From: Syntrophaceae bacterium UBA1411
Lineage (GTDB): Bacteria > Desulfobacterota > Syntrophia > Syntrophales > Smithellaceae
NCBI GenBank assembly: GCA_002304995.1
Contig: DBPV01000022.1
Span: 1-64,000 of the forward strand
Direction: 5' to 3'
DNA: 64,000 nucleotides
Shown: positions 55,140 through 64,000 of the stretch, piece after piece
Numbering within the stretch: position 1 is the first letter of the stretch
How the letters are laid out: the number at the start of each line of letters is the position of its first letter
Notes under the pieces: model-generated
What the model was told of the DNA's origin: nothing
The model's database searches: none
The model's input: only the letters and a program-made list of their open reading frames with translations
Program-made: the position numbers and the translations under genes

Positions 55140-57260
55140 CTACTTTGTTTCCGCGCCCAGCGCTTCTTTCCGGCTGAGACGGATTTTGCCCTGTTTGTCC
55201 ACTTCCAGCACCTTGACCATGACCTCGTCGCCTTCCTGCAGAACGTCCGTTACCTTGGCGATTCTTTCCTTGGCGATCTGCGAAATATGCAGCAGACCTT
55301 CCGTTCCGGGAAGAATTTCGACAAACGCGCCGAAATCGACGATTTTCTTGACGGTGCCGCGGTAAATCTTGCCGACTTCCGCTTCTTCGGTGAGCCACTT
55401 GACCATCGCCACGGCGCGGGCCGCCGCTTCGGCGTCGGCGGACGCGATCGTCACGGTCCCGTCGTCTTCCACGTCGATGGTGACGCCGGTTTCGCTGATG
55501 ATCTGGCGGATGTTCTTTCCACCGGAGCCGATGACGGTGCGCACCTGGTCTTCCTTCACCTTGACGGTGGTGATGCGCGGCGCGTAGAGCGAAATGTCCG
55601 GCCGCGGCGCGGACAGGGTTTCGCGGATCTTGCCGATGATGAACAGGCGGCCGTCGCGGGCCTGGGCCAGCGCCTTGCGCAGGATGTCTTCAGTCAGGCC
55701 GTCGATCTTGATGTCCATCTGCATGGCGGTCACGCCTTTTTCCGTTCCGCAGACCTTGAAATCCATATCGCCGGCATGGTCTTCATCGCCCAGAATGTCG
55801 GACAGAATGACGACGTCGTCTCCTTCCTTCAGCAGTCCCATGGCGATGCCCGCGACGATGTCCCGCACCGGCACGCCGCCGTCCATCAGACACAGAATGC
55901 CGCCGCACACCGTCGCCATCGAGGACGATCCATTGGAAGAGAGAATTTCGGAAACGATCCGGATCGTGTAGGGAAACTGCTCCGGCGGCGGGAGCACGGG
56001 AACCAGCGCCTTGCGCGCCAGCGCGCCGTGGCCGATTTCCCTGCGGCCGGGCGACCGAAGCGATTTGGCTTCGCCCACGCTGTAAGGCGGAAAATTATAA
56101 TGGAGCAGGAAGGAACGGAGTTCTTCGCCGCCGACATAGTCCATGCGCTGCTCATCCGAGGAGGTTCCCAGGGTGAGAGCGGTGAGCGCCTGCGTTTCGC
56201 CGCGGTTGAAGAGGGCCGATCCGTGGGCACGCGGCAGCACGCCGGCTTCCGAGCTGATCGGGCGGATATCGGTTGAAGACCGGCCGTCAATTCGCTTTTT
56301 GTCGTTTAATATCATCTCCCGGAGAATTCGGGATTCCAGATGCTCGATGATTGCAGCAACCTTTTTGCAAAGCCCGACGTCATCCCCGCCGATTTTTTTG
56401 ATGACCGCTTCCCGAACGTCGCCCAGCTTGGCGTAGCGCTCCAGCTTGCGCGGCATGCCGTAGCCTTCTTTGAGGCCCGGCAACGCTTCCTCGCGCACCC
56501 GGGCGATCAGTTCTTCATCCGGCGCGGCTTCTTCCACCGGCCGCTTGGCTTTGCCGACCGCCGCCCGCATCTGGTCCTGCAGATCGATCACCGGCCGAAC
56601 GGCTTCCAGGCCGAATTTGATGGCATCGACGATAATGTCTTCCGGCACTTCCTTGGCTTCGCCTTCCATCATGACCAGTTCGACGTCATAGGCGCGGCCC
56701 GACCGGCTCGGCGTGACCTTGCGTCCCACCAGAAAGAGATTCATTTCGCTTTCCTGCATTTTTTCCGCGGACGCATTGGCGACCAGTTCGCCGGCAATCC
56801 GTCCGACGCGCACGCCGGCGATCGGCCCCTTGAACGGAATGTCCGATATCTCGAGCGCGGCGGACGCGCCGATCATCGCCGCGACATCCGCGTCGTTTTC
56901 CTTGTCCACCGACAGCACCGTCGCCACCATCTGGGTTTCCGAATAGTACCCTTTGGGGAACAGCGGACGAATCGCCCGGTCAATGATGCGCGACGTTAAA
57001 ATTTCCCGCTCGTTGGGACGCCCCTCACGCTTGAAAAAACCGCCGGGAATTTTACCCGCGGCAAAAGTCATTTCCTGATAATCCACGGTGAGCGGCAGAA
57101 AATCGACGCCTTCCCTCACACTTTTCAAAGAAACAGCCGTGACCAGCACGACGGTGTCCCCGTAATAGACCAGCGTGGAACCGTCCGCCTGCGCGGCTAC
57201 ATAATTGGTTTTGATTGTGAAATTTCGCCCTGCGAAATCCGTACTGAATGCTTTACTCAT
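55140..57260 (-). CDS. pnp: Polyribonucleotide nucleotidyltransferase (PNPase)
   Basis: This 706-aa phosphorolytic 3'-5' exoribonuclease of the degradosome has two RNase PH domains joined by a helical linker, then KH (IGSGGKNIRQIISETGV) and S1 (GKIYRGTVKKIVDFGAFVEILPGTEGLLHIS) domains. The catalytic aspartates are in SDILGDEDHAGDMDFKV. GGTGGAGG precedes ATG 57260. It follows rpsO with a 238-base gap containing a long stem-loop (57404-57489). Confidence 0.97.
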   Translation of the reverse strand: MSKAFSTDFAGRNFTIKTNYVAAQADGSTLVYYGDTVVLVTAVSLKSVREGVDFLPLTVDYQEMTFAAGKIPGGFFKREGRPNEREILTSRIIDRAIRPLFPKGYYSETQMVATVLSVDKENDADVAAMIGASAALEISDIPFKGPIAGVRVGRIAGELVANASAEKMQESEMNLFLVGRKVTPSRSGRAYDVELVMMEGEAKEVPEDIIVDAIKFGLEAVRPVIDLQDQMRAAVGKAKRPVEEAAPDEELIARVREEALPGLKEGYGMPRKLERYAKLGDVREAVIKKIGGDDVGLCKKVAAIIEHLESRILREMILNDKKRIDGRSSTDIRPISSEAGVLPRAHGSALFNRGETQALTALTLGTSSDEQRMDYVGGEELRSFLLHYNFPPYSVGEAKSLRSPGRREIGHGALARKALVPVLPPPEQFPYTIRIVSEILSSNGSSSMATVCGGILCLMDGGVPVRDIVAGIAMGLLKEGDDVVILSDILGDEDHAGDMDFKVCGTEKGVTAMQMDIKIDGLTEDILRKALAQARDGRLFIIGKIRETLSAPRPDISLYAPRITTVKVKEDQVRTVIGSGGKNIRQIISETGVTIDVEDDGTVTIASADAEAAARAVAMVKWLTEEAEVGKIYRGTVKKIVDFGAFVEILPGTEGLLHISQIAKERIAKVTDVLQEGDEVMVKVLEVDKQGKIRLSRKEALGAETK

Positions 57261-57403
57261 TAATTTCCTCCACCTTATTAGGTTGTTGTTGTCCGGAACA
57301 GGAAAGGAAAGGTTCCCGCGGCAAGCCGCAAAAAACCTTCAATTCGCATGGAACACTGCGAAGCGCGCCTGGTTTTCGTAAAAAAAACAGGTGCACGGAC
57401 AAA

Positions 57404-57489
57404 TTCAAGGGCGAAACGCAAAAGCCGATTGACTCCAGCAGCGATGAATCCGTGTCCAATCGGGAGTCCTTTTGCCTTCCGCCCTTGAA
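57404..57489 (-). promoter_or_regulatory. Long stem-loop between rpsO and pnp (candidate RNase III / autoregulation site)
   Basis: Three complementary blocks stack into one stem: TTCAAGGGCG (57404-57413) with CGCCCTTGAA (57480-57489), GCAAAAG (57418-57424) with CTTTTGC (57469-57475), and CCGATTG (57425-57431) with CAATCGG (57457-57463). A roughly 25-base loop remains. It begins 10 bases after rpsO. In E. coli a similar pnp leader stem is cut by RNase III for PNPase autocontrol; that parallel is inference. Confidence 0.65.
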
Positions 57490-57498
57490 TGGCTCTTA

Positions 57499-57765
57499 TT
57501 ATTTCCTGAGGCCCAGACGTTTGATTATGTTCCGATAACGCTCAACATCATCTTCCTTGATGTAATTGAGCAACCTTCTCCTCTGCCCGACGAGTTTCAG
57601 AAGACCGCGCCGGGAATGATGATCTTTCTGATGCGCCTTGAAATGCTCCGTCAGATATTCAATTCGTGCGCTCAAAAGAGCAATCTGTACTTCCGGGGAC
57701 CCGGTATCCTTTTCGTGCAGCCGGTAGTCCTCGATTAATGCCTTTCTTTTTTCAACAGTTAACAC
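57499..57765 (-). CDS. rpsO: Ribosomal protein S15
   Basis: This 88-aa 30S protein has the family core [26 protein letters not shown] and ends KRLGLRK. The start is GTG 57765 with an AGGGAGGAA site at good distance; it gives [10 protein letters not shown], slightly shifted but normal. It sits between truB and pnp, the standard order. Confidence 0.95.
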   Translation of the reverse strand: MLTVEKRKALIEDYRLHEKDTGSPEVQIALLSARIEYLTEHFKAHQKDHHSRRGLLKLVGQRRRLLNYIKEDDVERYRNIIKRLGLRK

Positions 57766-57801
57766 GCTTTTTTCCTCCCTCTTAAAAAATTCCTTTTTAT
57801 T

Positions 57802-58749
57802 TCAGTTATTCCTTATCGGTTGTCCAAACACCCTCAGGATTCTGGCCGCCCGAGCCTTGTCGTCCTGACCGGCCAGCGCGTCGGCTGGCATCAGCATCTC
57901 TGCCACAGCCACCAGATCACCATCAGGAAGCGTAAACTTTATCACATCTCCGGCCGCAAGAAAAGGAAGAACATTTTGCCGCAGCGTTCCCGCATCCGGC
58001 TGAAAACCGGTCCGGATCCGGTCGGCCAGCGCCGGAGCGGTTTCCACGGCCGGCATATCCGGCAGCAGCCGGGCCAGCGGGAGCAGTCGGTCCGCCAGGA
58101 TCTCTCTGGGCGTCGCCGACGGCTTCTTCTCCAGAACCACGGCCATGTCTTCCGTAAAAAATCCGCTCCGGAGGCGGCGCAGTCCGGCCAGACACGCTCC
58201 GCACCCCAGGATCTTCCCGACATCGGAACAAACGGTCCGGATGTAGGTGCCTTTCGAGCAGGAAATTTCAAACGTCACGTACGGCCGGGCGATGCTTTTC
58301 ACGTCAAGCGAGAAGATTTCCACTTCCCGCGCCGCCACTTCCGGAAACTCTCCGGCCCTGGCGTACTTGTATAAAGGCTTTCCTTTATGCTTGAGCGCCG
58401 AATAGGCCGGCGGCACCTGCCGGATCCTGCCCACCATCCGTTTCAACGTCTGCCGGAGGTCTTCCTCCGGCACCGGCCCGTCCGACGTCCGGATCACCTG
58501 CCCTTCCGTATCCTGCGTATCGGTCTGGACCCCCAGCAGCATGGTGGCCAGATAGGTTTTGTGCTGTGCGGTCAAAAACTGCGCCAGCTTGGTCGCCTCT
58601 CCCACGCAAACCGGCAGCACGCCGGTTGCCATCGGATCGAGCGTTCCGGTATGCCCCGCCTTCCGGACACCGAGGATCTTTTTCACTTCGCTCACGACAT
58701 CGTGGGACGAATACCCGGCCGGTTTGTCAATCACCACGATTCCGTCCAT
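57802..58749 (-). CDS. truB: tRNA pseudouridine(55) synthase
   Basis: TruB makes pseudouridine 55 in the T-loop of tRNAs. The 315-aa protein begins MDGIVVIDKPAGYSSHD and has the catalytic aspartate D38 in GHTGTLDPMATGVLP, followed by a PUA-like C-terminal domain. It starts 6 bases after nrnA and lies before rpsO. Confidence 0.95.
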   Translation of the reverse strand: MDGIVVIDKPAGYSSHDVVSEVKKILGVRKAGHTGTLDPMATGVLPVCVGEATKLAQFLTAQHKTYLATMLLGVQTDTQDTEGQVIRTSDGPVPEEDLRQTLKRMVGRIRQVPPAYSALKHKGKPLYKYARAGEFPEVAAREVEIFSLDVKSIARPYVTFEISCSKGTYIRTVCSDVGKILGCGACLAGLRRLRSGFFTEDMAVVLEKKPSATPREILADRLLPLARLLPDMPAVETAPALADRIRTGFQPDAGTLRQNVLPFLAAGDVIKFTLPDGDLVAVAEMLMPADALAGQDDKARAARILRVFGQPIRNN

Positions 58750-58755
58750 AAACGC

Positions 58756-59706
58756 CTATAATTCTTTTACCGCCTGCCGCACCCGGGCCTTGATCCCGGC
58801 AAGATCGCCTTCGATCCGGCAGGCCGCGGCGTTGATGTGTCCGCCGCCGCCGAAGCGCGCGGCAATTTTTTCCACATTCACTTTACCCTTGGAACGCAGG
58901 CTCAGCTTAAACTGGTTGTCGCCGATCTGCGAATACACCATGGCGATGGCGACATCTTTCACCGTGCGGGGAATATCGATGAAGCCGTCCGTGTGTTCCA
59001 TGCTCGCGCCCGTCTGCCGCAGATGATCGAAGGTCACGACCAGGGAAGCGGTTTGCAGCTCCAGATCGAGCTCCAGCGTCTCCAGCACCCGGGACAGAAG
59101 CTTCAGCTTGGCCGGCGGATCGCTTTCGTAAATATTTTCGGAAATCCACTGCGGACTCGCGCCGCCCTGCACCAGGTCGGCCGCCGCCCGGAGCGTATCG
59201 GGATGCGTGCTGGAATAGCGGAATCCGCCGGTATCCGTAAGAATCGCCGCATAGAGATTCGTGCAGATTTCCTCGGTCAGCTTCACGTGCATTTTACGCA
59301 TCAGCCGGTAAAGCAGTTCTCCTGTGGAACTGGCTTTCGGATCCAGAAGGCGCAATTTACTGAATCCGCCGTTGGACACATGGTGGTCGATGTTGATGAG
59401 CGTCTTGATGGTCGTCACATCGGCGGCGATTTTTCCGATCCGCTCCAGTTCGGAGCAGTCCAGAATGAAGCCGACATCATATCGGTCGAGATGTTCCAGT
59501 TCCGACACGATGTTTTCGGCACCCGGCAAAAACCGGTAATGCCCGGGCGTGGCGTCCTGGTTGTAAATCACCGCCTCCTTGCCCAGATCCTTCAGCATCC
59601 AGGCAAGCGCCAGCTCCGAGCCCAGGGCGTCTCCGTCGAGCCGGACATGGGCGGTGATGAGAAATCTTTTTCCGGATGAAATGGCTGAAATAATCTCTTT
59701 AATCAT
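58756..59706 (-). CDS. nrnA: Bifunctional oligoribonuclease / pAp phosphatase NrnA
   Basis: This DHH-DHHA1 phosphoesterase degrades short oligonucleotides and pAp. The 316-aa product has ITAHVRLDGDALGSE near the N-terminus, the DHH motif in IDHHVSNGG, and the DHHA1 motif RFGGGGHINAAACRI. ATG 59706 has AGGAAG upstream; it overlaps the end of rbfA by 8 bases. The frame is open to 59841 in the rbfA gene, but that extra part has no family match. Confidence 0.92.
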   Translation of the reverse strand: MIKEIISAISSGKRFLITAHVRLDGDALGSELALAWMLKDLGKEAVIYNQDATPGHYRFLPGAENIVSELEHLDRYDVGFILDCSELERIGKIAADVTTIKTLINIDHHVSNGGFSKLRLLDPKASSTGELLYRLMRKMHVKLTEEICTNLYAAILTDTGGFRYSSTHPDTLRAAADLVQGGASPQWISENIYESDPPAKLKLLSRVLETLELDLELQTASLVVTFDHLRQTGASMEHTDGFIDIPRTVKDVAIAMVYSQIGDNQFKLSLRSKGKVNVEKIAARFGGGGHINAAACRIEGDLAGIKARVRQAVKEL

Positions 59707-60058
59707 GCTTTTCTTCCTGTCGGGCGATTTGCGCCAAAAGCTTTTCAATCCGGTTGCCGTAGCCGAAGGACTTGTCGTGCACGAACATGATCTCCGGCAC
59801 AAAACGCAGCTGCAGGCGGTGCCCCAGCTCCCGGCGCACAAATCCCCTGGCCCGGGTCAAGCCCGCCTGAACCTCTTCATTCAATTCATCCTTGCCCATT
59901 TCGACAAAGTATATCTTGGCGTTGCGGAGGTCGTCCGTCACCTTGACCGCTGTAATCGTCACGGCGTGCAGGCGGGGATCCTTGACCGCTTTGAGCAGAA
60001 TATCGGACATCTCCGCCTGGATCAGCTCGCCGACCCGGTCCGCTCTTTTAAAATTCAT
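59699..60058 (-). CDS. rbfA: Ribosome-binding factor A
   Basis: RbfA is a cold-shock factor in 30S maturation. The 119-aa KH-fold protein starts MNFKRADRVGELIQAEMSDI and has DPRLHAVTITAVKVTDDLRNAKIYF, a family signature. It overlaps the upstream ylxP gene by 11 bases and the downstream nrnA gene by 8. The arrangement infB-ylxP-rbfA-nrnA-truB is common. Confidence 0.94.
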   Translation of the reverse strand: MNFKRADRVGELIQAEMSDILLKAVKDPRLHAVTITAVKVTDDLRNAKIYFVEMGKDELNEEVQAGLTRARGFVRRELGHRLQLRFVPEIMFVHDKSFGYGNRIEKLLAQIARQEEKHD

Positions 60059-60386
60059 CGTATTTTCCTGCTTCCCAGTCCGGCGTTTCCGACAGATCGG
60101 ACACCGCCATCACTTCGATTTTCGAGCTCACCACCTCCGCCACCTGCATGTGCTCGATGAATGTGAGCAGGTGATCGACCTTGCTGCTGATATAGCGCGA
60201 TTCATTGCCGGTAAGCGCAAATCCGATTTCGGCAAAGCGGTGGAGATCCAGATCGCCCACCTGGGCAATGGAAACGTTAAACTCGTTTTGCGCGCGTTTG
60301 ATGATCTTGTTCAAAACGCTCCTTTTTTCCTTCAGGGAACCGGACTCCGGAATCCGCAGCCGGATGATGCCGTAACCGATAACCAT
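60048..60386 (-). CDS. DUF503 (YlxP-like) protein
   Basis: This 112-aa DUF503 protein is encoded between infB and rbfA in many genomes. It starts MVIGYGIIRLRIPESGSLKEKRSVL, then has KIIKRAQNEFNVSIAQVGDLD, the family core. Its role is poorly known; association with ribosome assembly comes from genome context. It overlaps rbfA by 11 bases and starts 16 bases after infB. Confidence 0.88.
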   Translation of the reverse strand: MVIGYGIIRLRIPESGSLKEKRSVLNKIIKRAQNEFNVSIAQVGDLDLHRFAEIGFALTGNESRYISSKVDHLLTFIEHMQVAEVVSSKIEVMAVSDLSETPDWEAGKYDEF

Positions 60387-60402
60387 ACGTTCAGCCGTCC
60401 GC

Positions 60403-63060
60403 CTAAAGCTTTCTTTCCAGCTTCTCCATGATGTAGGCCTCGATCACGTCTCCCACGTGAATATCGTTGTAGCCCTCGACGCCGATGCCGCAGTCGAATC
60501 CGGCCAGCACCTCGCGGGCATCGTCCTTGAACCGCTTCAGCGACAGGAGCTTGCCGTCGAAGACGACCACACTGTCGCGCACCAGTTTGACCGAGGACGC
60601 GCGGGTGATCTTGCCGTCCAGCACATGGCAGCCGGCAACGATGCCGACCTTGGGCACACGGAAGAGCTCGCGGACTTCGGCGCGTCCCTGCACCACCTCC
60701 TTGTATTCCGGTTCCAGGAGGCCTTCCATGGCCGCCTTCACATCCGCGATCACGTTGTAGATAATGTCATAGAGCTTGATTTCCACGCCTTCCTGAGCGG
60801 CCAGTTCGCTCACGCGGGCATCCGGACGGACGTTGAAGCCGATGATGATCGCGTTGGACGCGGAGGCCAGCATGACATCCGTTTCGCTGATGGCGCCCGT
60901 CGAACTGTGGATCGTCTTGATCTGCACGTCTTCCGTCGACAGCTTCTTGAGCGCGTCGGAAATCGCTTCAATGGATCCCTGCACGTCGGCTTTGATGATC
61001 ACGTTCAGATCCTTGACGCCTTCCTTGATCTTTTCATACAGCTGCTCGAGCGTGATCTTGGAAGACGCGGACAGTTCTTTTTCCCGCGTTTTGCGGATCC
61101 AGTATTCGGCAATGCTGCGGGCTTTCTTTTCGTCTTCCACGCCGATGAATTCTCCGCCCGTCTGCGGCACGCTGGAAAAACCGATGACTTCCACCGGCAT
61201 GGCGGGTCCGGCTTCCTTGACGCGGCGCCCCTGATCGTTGATCATGGCCCGGACGCGGCCGAATTCGGTCTTGGACACAAACGCGTCTCCTTCGCGGAGC
61301 GTACCCTGCTGAATCAGCACGGTCGCCACCGGGCCGCGGCCGCGGTCCAGCTTCGCTTCAATGATGACGCCGCGCGCCGACAGAGTGGGATCCGCCTTGA
61401 GCTCCAGCACGTCCGCCTGCAGCAGGATCATTTCCAAAAGCTCTTCGATTCCGATTTTCTTTTTGGCCGACACTTCGCAAAAGATCGTGTCGCCGCCCCA
61501 CTGTTCGGACAGGAGGCCGTGTTCGGTCAGCGCCTGCTTGATCTTTTCGGGCTCCGCGCCCGGCTTGTCGATCTTGTTCACGGCCACGATGATCGGCACG
61601 CCCGCCACCTTGGAATGGTTGATGGCTTCAACGGTCTGATCCATGACGCCGTCGTCGGCCGCCACCACCAGAACCACGATGTCCGTCACCTGGGCGCCGC
61701 GCGCGCGCATGGCCGTAAAGGCTTCATGACCGGGCGTATCCAGAAAAACGATGTCGCGGCCGTTGATGTGCACGTGGTAGGCGCCGATCGCCTGCGTGAT
61801 GCCTCCCGCTTCGCCGTCGATCACATGGGTCTGGCGGATCGCGTCCAAAAGCGATGTTTTGCCGTGGTCGACGTGGCCCATGATCGTGACAATCGGGGCC
61901 CGGGGCAGCAGATTTTCCTCGGCGACCTGGGGCCGGAGCAGCGTCTCGTCGAATTCGACTTCCGCCTTTTCCACCTGAAAACTGAATTCGGAGGCGACCA
62001 GCGCGGCAATATCAAAATCGATCGACTGGTTGATGGTGGCCATCACGCCCATGCCCATCAGCTTATTGATGACATCGCCGGCCTTGACACCCATCCGCTT
62101 GGCCAGTTCGCCGGTCGTGATTGTCTCGCCGACACGGATGCGCCGTTTGATGGCCTTGGGCACGGTGATTTCGGTTTTCCGCATTTTAACGGGCGCGGCT
62201 TTCTTGTCTTCGCGCCATTTCGTGAAAATCACTTCCCGGTCGTCATCGACCTTTTTCAGCTTCTTTTCCCCTTTCTTTTCCAGGGTCTTGCGGCGGGGAA
62301 CTTCCTTTTCTTCCTCAATGAAAACTTCCACCGGCCCCTTGCTTTTCTTCTTGGGCTTCTCAAATTCCCGCTTGATGATTTTTTCCGGCGGGGGCACAGC
62401 GGCTTTTTCGCCCGGCTTCAAAACCGGTTTGGCCGGCGCCTCTTTCTTTTCCTCCGGCCGGGAAATTTTGTGCCGCGACATCATCGGCGGGCGAACCGGC
62501 AAAATCACCGGCGGCTGCCGGGGCTTCTCCGGAGCCGGCGCCAGCGCCGGATGCAGAGGCTTTGCCGCCGGGACCGGTTCGGCCGGCGGGGCCGCCCCGG
62601 CGGGCGGGGCCGGTTCGACAGCGGGAGGTTCAGCCGGAGAGGCTTCCTTTTTGGCTTCGACAGCGGGAGCCGCCGGTTCGGCCGGCGCCTCCTCCTTGGG
62701 CAGGGCCGTTTCGGCAACCTCCGGAACGGCGGCCGGAGCTTCTTTTTTCGGCGCGGCCGGAGGCACGGGCTTTTCCGCCGCCGGCGTTTCTTCCTTCGAC
62801 TCCGCCGCTTCTTCGGGAGGAGGAGCCTCAATCGGCGCACGCACCGCCCGGCGGCGGATGACGGTGGTCGTGATTCTCTCCTCGACAATCTGCCGCGGCG
62901 ACGGGGCCTGGAGATCCTCTTTGACTCTCTCGATCTCGTGTTCCTCCAGTGTGCTGGCATGGGATTTGACCGTAATGCCCAACCTCTCCAGATGGGCGAT
63001 CAGATCCTTGTTTTCCAGACCAAGCTCCTTGGCCAACTCGTGAACTCGCTTTTTCCCCAT
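60403..63060 (-). CDS. infB: Translation initiation factor IF-2
   Basis: IF-2 places initiator tRNA on the 30S subunit. The 885-aa protein has an N-terminal IF2N domain ([18 protein letters not shown]), a long Pro/Ala/Glu/Lys-rich linker (about 75-300), a second IF2N-like domain, and the GTPase with P-loop GHVDHGKT at 395-402, DTPGHEAF and NKID. The C-terminal domains follow. GAGGGAG precedes ATG 63060. Linker composition is typical of the family and is not a sign of transfer. Confidence 0.97.
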   Translation of the reverse strand: MGKKRVHELAKELGLENKDLIAHLERLGITVKSHASTLEEHEIERVKEDLQAPSPRQIVEERITTTVIRRRAVRAPIEAPPPEEAAESKEETPAAEKPVPPAAPKKEAPAAVPEVAETALPKEEAPAEPAAPAVEAKKEASPAEPPAVEPAPPAGAAPPAEPVPAAKPLHPALAPAPEKPRQPPVILPVRPPMMSRHKISRPEEKKEAPAKPVLKPGEKAAVPPPEKIIKREFEKPKKKSKGPVEVFIEEEKEVPRRKTLEKKGEKKLKKVDDDREVIFTKWREDKKAAPVKMRKTEITVPKAIKRRIRVGETITTGELAKRMGVKAGDVINKLMGMGVMATINQSIDFDIAALVASEFSFQVEKAEVEFDETLLRPQVAEENLLPRAPIVTIMGHVDHGKTSLLDAIRQTHVIDGEAGGITQAIGAYHVHINGRDIVFLDTPGHEAFTAMRARGAQVTDIVVLVVAADDGVMDQTVEAINHSKVAGVPIIVAVNKIDKPGAEPEKIKQALTEHGLLSEQWGGDTIFCEVSAKKKIGIEELLEMILLQADVLELKADPTLSARGVIIEAKLDRGRGPVATVLIQQGTLREGDAFVSKTEFGRVRAMINDQGRRVKEAGPAMPVEVIGFSSVPQTGGEFIGVEDEKKARSIAEYWIRKTREKELSASSKITLEQLYEKIKEGVKDLNVIIKADVQGSIEAISDALKKLSTEDVQIKTIHSSTGAISETDVMLASASNAIIIGFNVRPDARVSELAAQEGVEIKLYDIIYNVIADVKAAMEGLLEPEYKEVVQGRAEVRELFRVPKVGIVAGCHVLDGKITRASSVKLVRDSVVVFDGKLLSLKRFKDDAREVLAGFDCGIGVEGYNDIHVGDVIEAYIMEKLERKL

Positions 63061-63104
63061 TCCCGAAACTCCCTCAAGTCAAATAGTGGATCCCTGAAAA
63101 AAAA

Positions 63105-64000
63105 CTACACTTTCTTTTTTTCGCTCGTTTCTTCATCCAGCAGCGTGATAGCCTGCGCAATCCATTCCGTCGCCGTCTTTTCACCCACGCCGGGAATCGC
63201 GGAAAGCGCTTCCGGCTCCATCGCCGCCAGCATCGCAATGCTCTTGATGCCCTGAACGGACAGCTTTTCGGCCATGGCCGGTCCGATGCCGGGGATGCGG
63301 GTCAGCGCCATGTGCGCGTTTTCATCCTTTTCCGCCGCCATCGTTTCGCTCTTCACATCGATTTTCCAGCCGGTCAGCTTGACCGCCAGACGGACGTTCT
63401 GTCCGTTTTTGCCGATGGCGAGCGACAGCTGGTCGTCGGGAACGATCACCGTCATCGCCCGGTTTTCCTCGTCAACGAACACGCGGTTGACCTTGGCGGG
63501 CGACAGGGCGCTCGAGACGTATTTGGCCGCGTCCTCGGTATAGGGAATAATATCGATTTTTTCGCCGCGCAGCTCCTGGACGACGCTCTGCACGCGGGTG
63601 CCGCGCATGCCGACGCAGGCGCCGACCGGGTCGATGTCCTTGTCCTTGGCCTTCACGGCGATCTTGCCGCGCTTGCCCGGTTCGCGGGCTACGCTCACGA
63701 TGTCGATGAGCCCTTCGGAAATTTCCGGCACCTCCACTTCAAACAGCGCTTTCAGGAAGGAGGGATGGGTGCGGGATAAAACGATCTGCGCGCCCTTGGC
63801 GTTCTTTTTCACATCGAAAAGGTAGGTCCGGATGCGTTCGCCGCGCTTGTAAGTCTCGCGGTGGATCTGTTCGGCCGGCGGCACTACGCCTTCGGCGCGC
63901 CCCAGATTGACAATGATGTTGCCGCCTTCAAACCGCTGCACGAAACCGTTGATCAGTTCCCCCTTGCGGTCCTTGTACTCATCGTAAATATTGTCGCGTT
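63105..64000 (-). CDS. nusA: Transcription factor NusA (5' end outside the window)
   Basis: NusA controls elongation, termination and antitermination. The 298 residues seen cover the end of the N-terminal domain, the S1 domain (IINGFVQRFEGGNIIVNLG), two KH domains (VGMRGTRVQSVVQELRGEKIDI and IGKNGQNVRLAVKLTGWKI), and a C-terminal helix-hairpin-helix tail (RIPGIGPAMAEKL, AIPGVGEKTATEW). The frame is open to the window edge with no start, so the gene begins upstream on the minus strand. It leads the nusA-infB operon. Confidence 0.95.
   Translation of the reverse strand, partial: RDNIYDEYKDRKGELINGFVQRFEGGNIIVNLGRAEGVVPPAEQIHRETYKRGERIRTYLFDVKKNAKGAQIVLSRTHPSFLKALFEVEVPEISEGLIDIVSVAREPGKRGKIAVKAKDKDIDPVGACVGMRGTRVQSVVQELRGEKIDIIPYTEDAAKYVSSALSPAKVNRVFVDEENRAMTVIVPDDQLSLAIGKNGQNVRLAVKLTGWKIDVKSETMAAEKDENAHMALTRIPGIGPAMAEKLSVQGIKSIAMLAAMEPEALSAIPGVGEKTATEWIAQAITLLDEETSEKKKV

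Noticed and set aside
60457..63255. 932-aa antisense frame to infB
   Set aside because: It is a shadow of the IF-2 gene, rich in Arg/Gly from the low-complexity linker.

Overview
The window reads as about 64 kb of chromosome from a GC-rich, anaerobic, Gram-negative bacterium. Gene content points to the deltaproteobacterial / Desulfobacterota side, and a Syntrophus- or Smithella-like Syntrophaceae member is my best guess by inference. Supporting signs are two four-subunit 2-oxoacid:ferredoxin oxidoreductases, a class I [4Fe-4S] fumarase, a 3-hydroxyacyl-CoA dehydrogenase and acyl-CoA synthetase, Kdo transferase (Gram-negative outer membrane), PilMNOPQ, an HflX with a long N-terminal extension, and an AcoR-type sigma-54 regulator. 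No phage, insertion sequence, CRISPR array or rRNA was seen. Nearly all DNA is accounted for by housekeeping and central-metabolism genes.

Layout. 0-5.2 kb: tadA, two tRNA-Ser genes, 4.5S SRP RNA, dnaX-ybaB-recR, and fumarase alpha/beta. 5.2-11.4 kb: a pyruvate/2-oxoacid:ferredoxin oxidoreductase operon (gamma-delta-alpha-beta) running directly into a NuoE/NuoF-like diaphorase and a small Fe-S adaptor, closed by a clear terminator. 11.4-12.15 kb: a gene-poor stretch with a possible 56-aa ORF, hairpins and palindromic operator-like sites. 12.15-18 kb: an AcoR-type sigma-54 activator, hflX (apparently starting at AUC) and a UshA-like nucleotidase. 18-21.1 kb: a second, diverged 2-oxoacid:ferredoxin oxidoreductase. 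21.1-23 kb: an AMP-forming acyl-CoA synthetase on the minus strand. 23.4-34.1 kb: a glycogen cluster with a two-headed debranching enzyme, phosphorylase, synthase and branching enzyme. 34.1-47 kb: mixed genes (acyltransferase, tRNA-Gln facing glnS, a threonine dehydratase-like enzyme, waaA, rpe, hydroxyacyl-CoA dehydrogenase, NYN nuclease, holA, LOG protein, rpsU, lipoate ligase, gcvH, aminopeptidase). 47-53.1 kb: a TPR lipoprotein gene and a minus-strand XRE-ftsB-pilMNOPQ run. 53.3-64 kb: a DUF39 sulfurtransferase-like gene, dut, and the classical nusA-infB-ylxP-rbfA-nrnA-truB-rpsO-pnp operon, with nusA cut by the window edge.

How the parts fit. The first oxidoreductase operon can oxidise a 2-oxoacid to acyl-CoA and pass electrons through ferredoxin-like clusters to a flavin/NAD module, with no hydrogenase catalytic subunit encoded. 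The second oxidoreductase has no such partner. The glycogen genes form a complete synthesis and breakdown set except for ADP-glucose pyrophosphorylase, and two of the enzymes look like the eukaryotic forms. The most unusual local signals are the non-AUG start of hflX, the 2-oxoacid oxidoreductase-diaphorase fusion operon, the palindromes around the sigma-54 regulator, the AGL-like debranching enzyme and a long stem-loop between rpsO and pnp.
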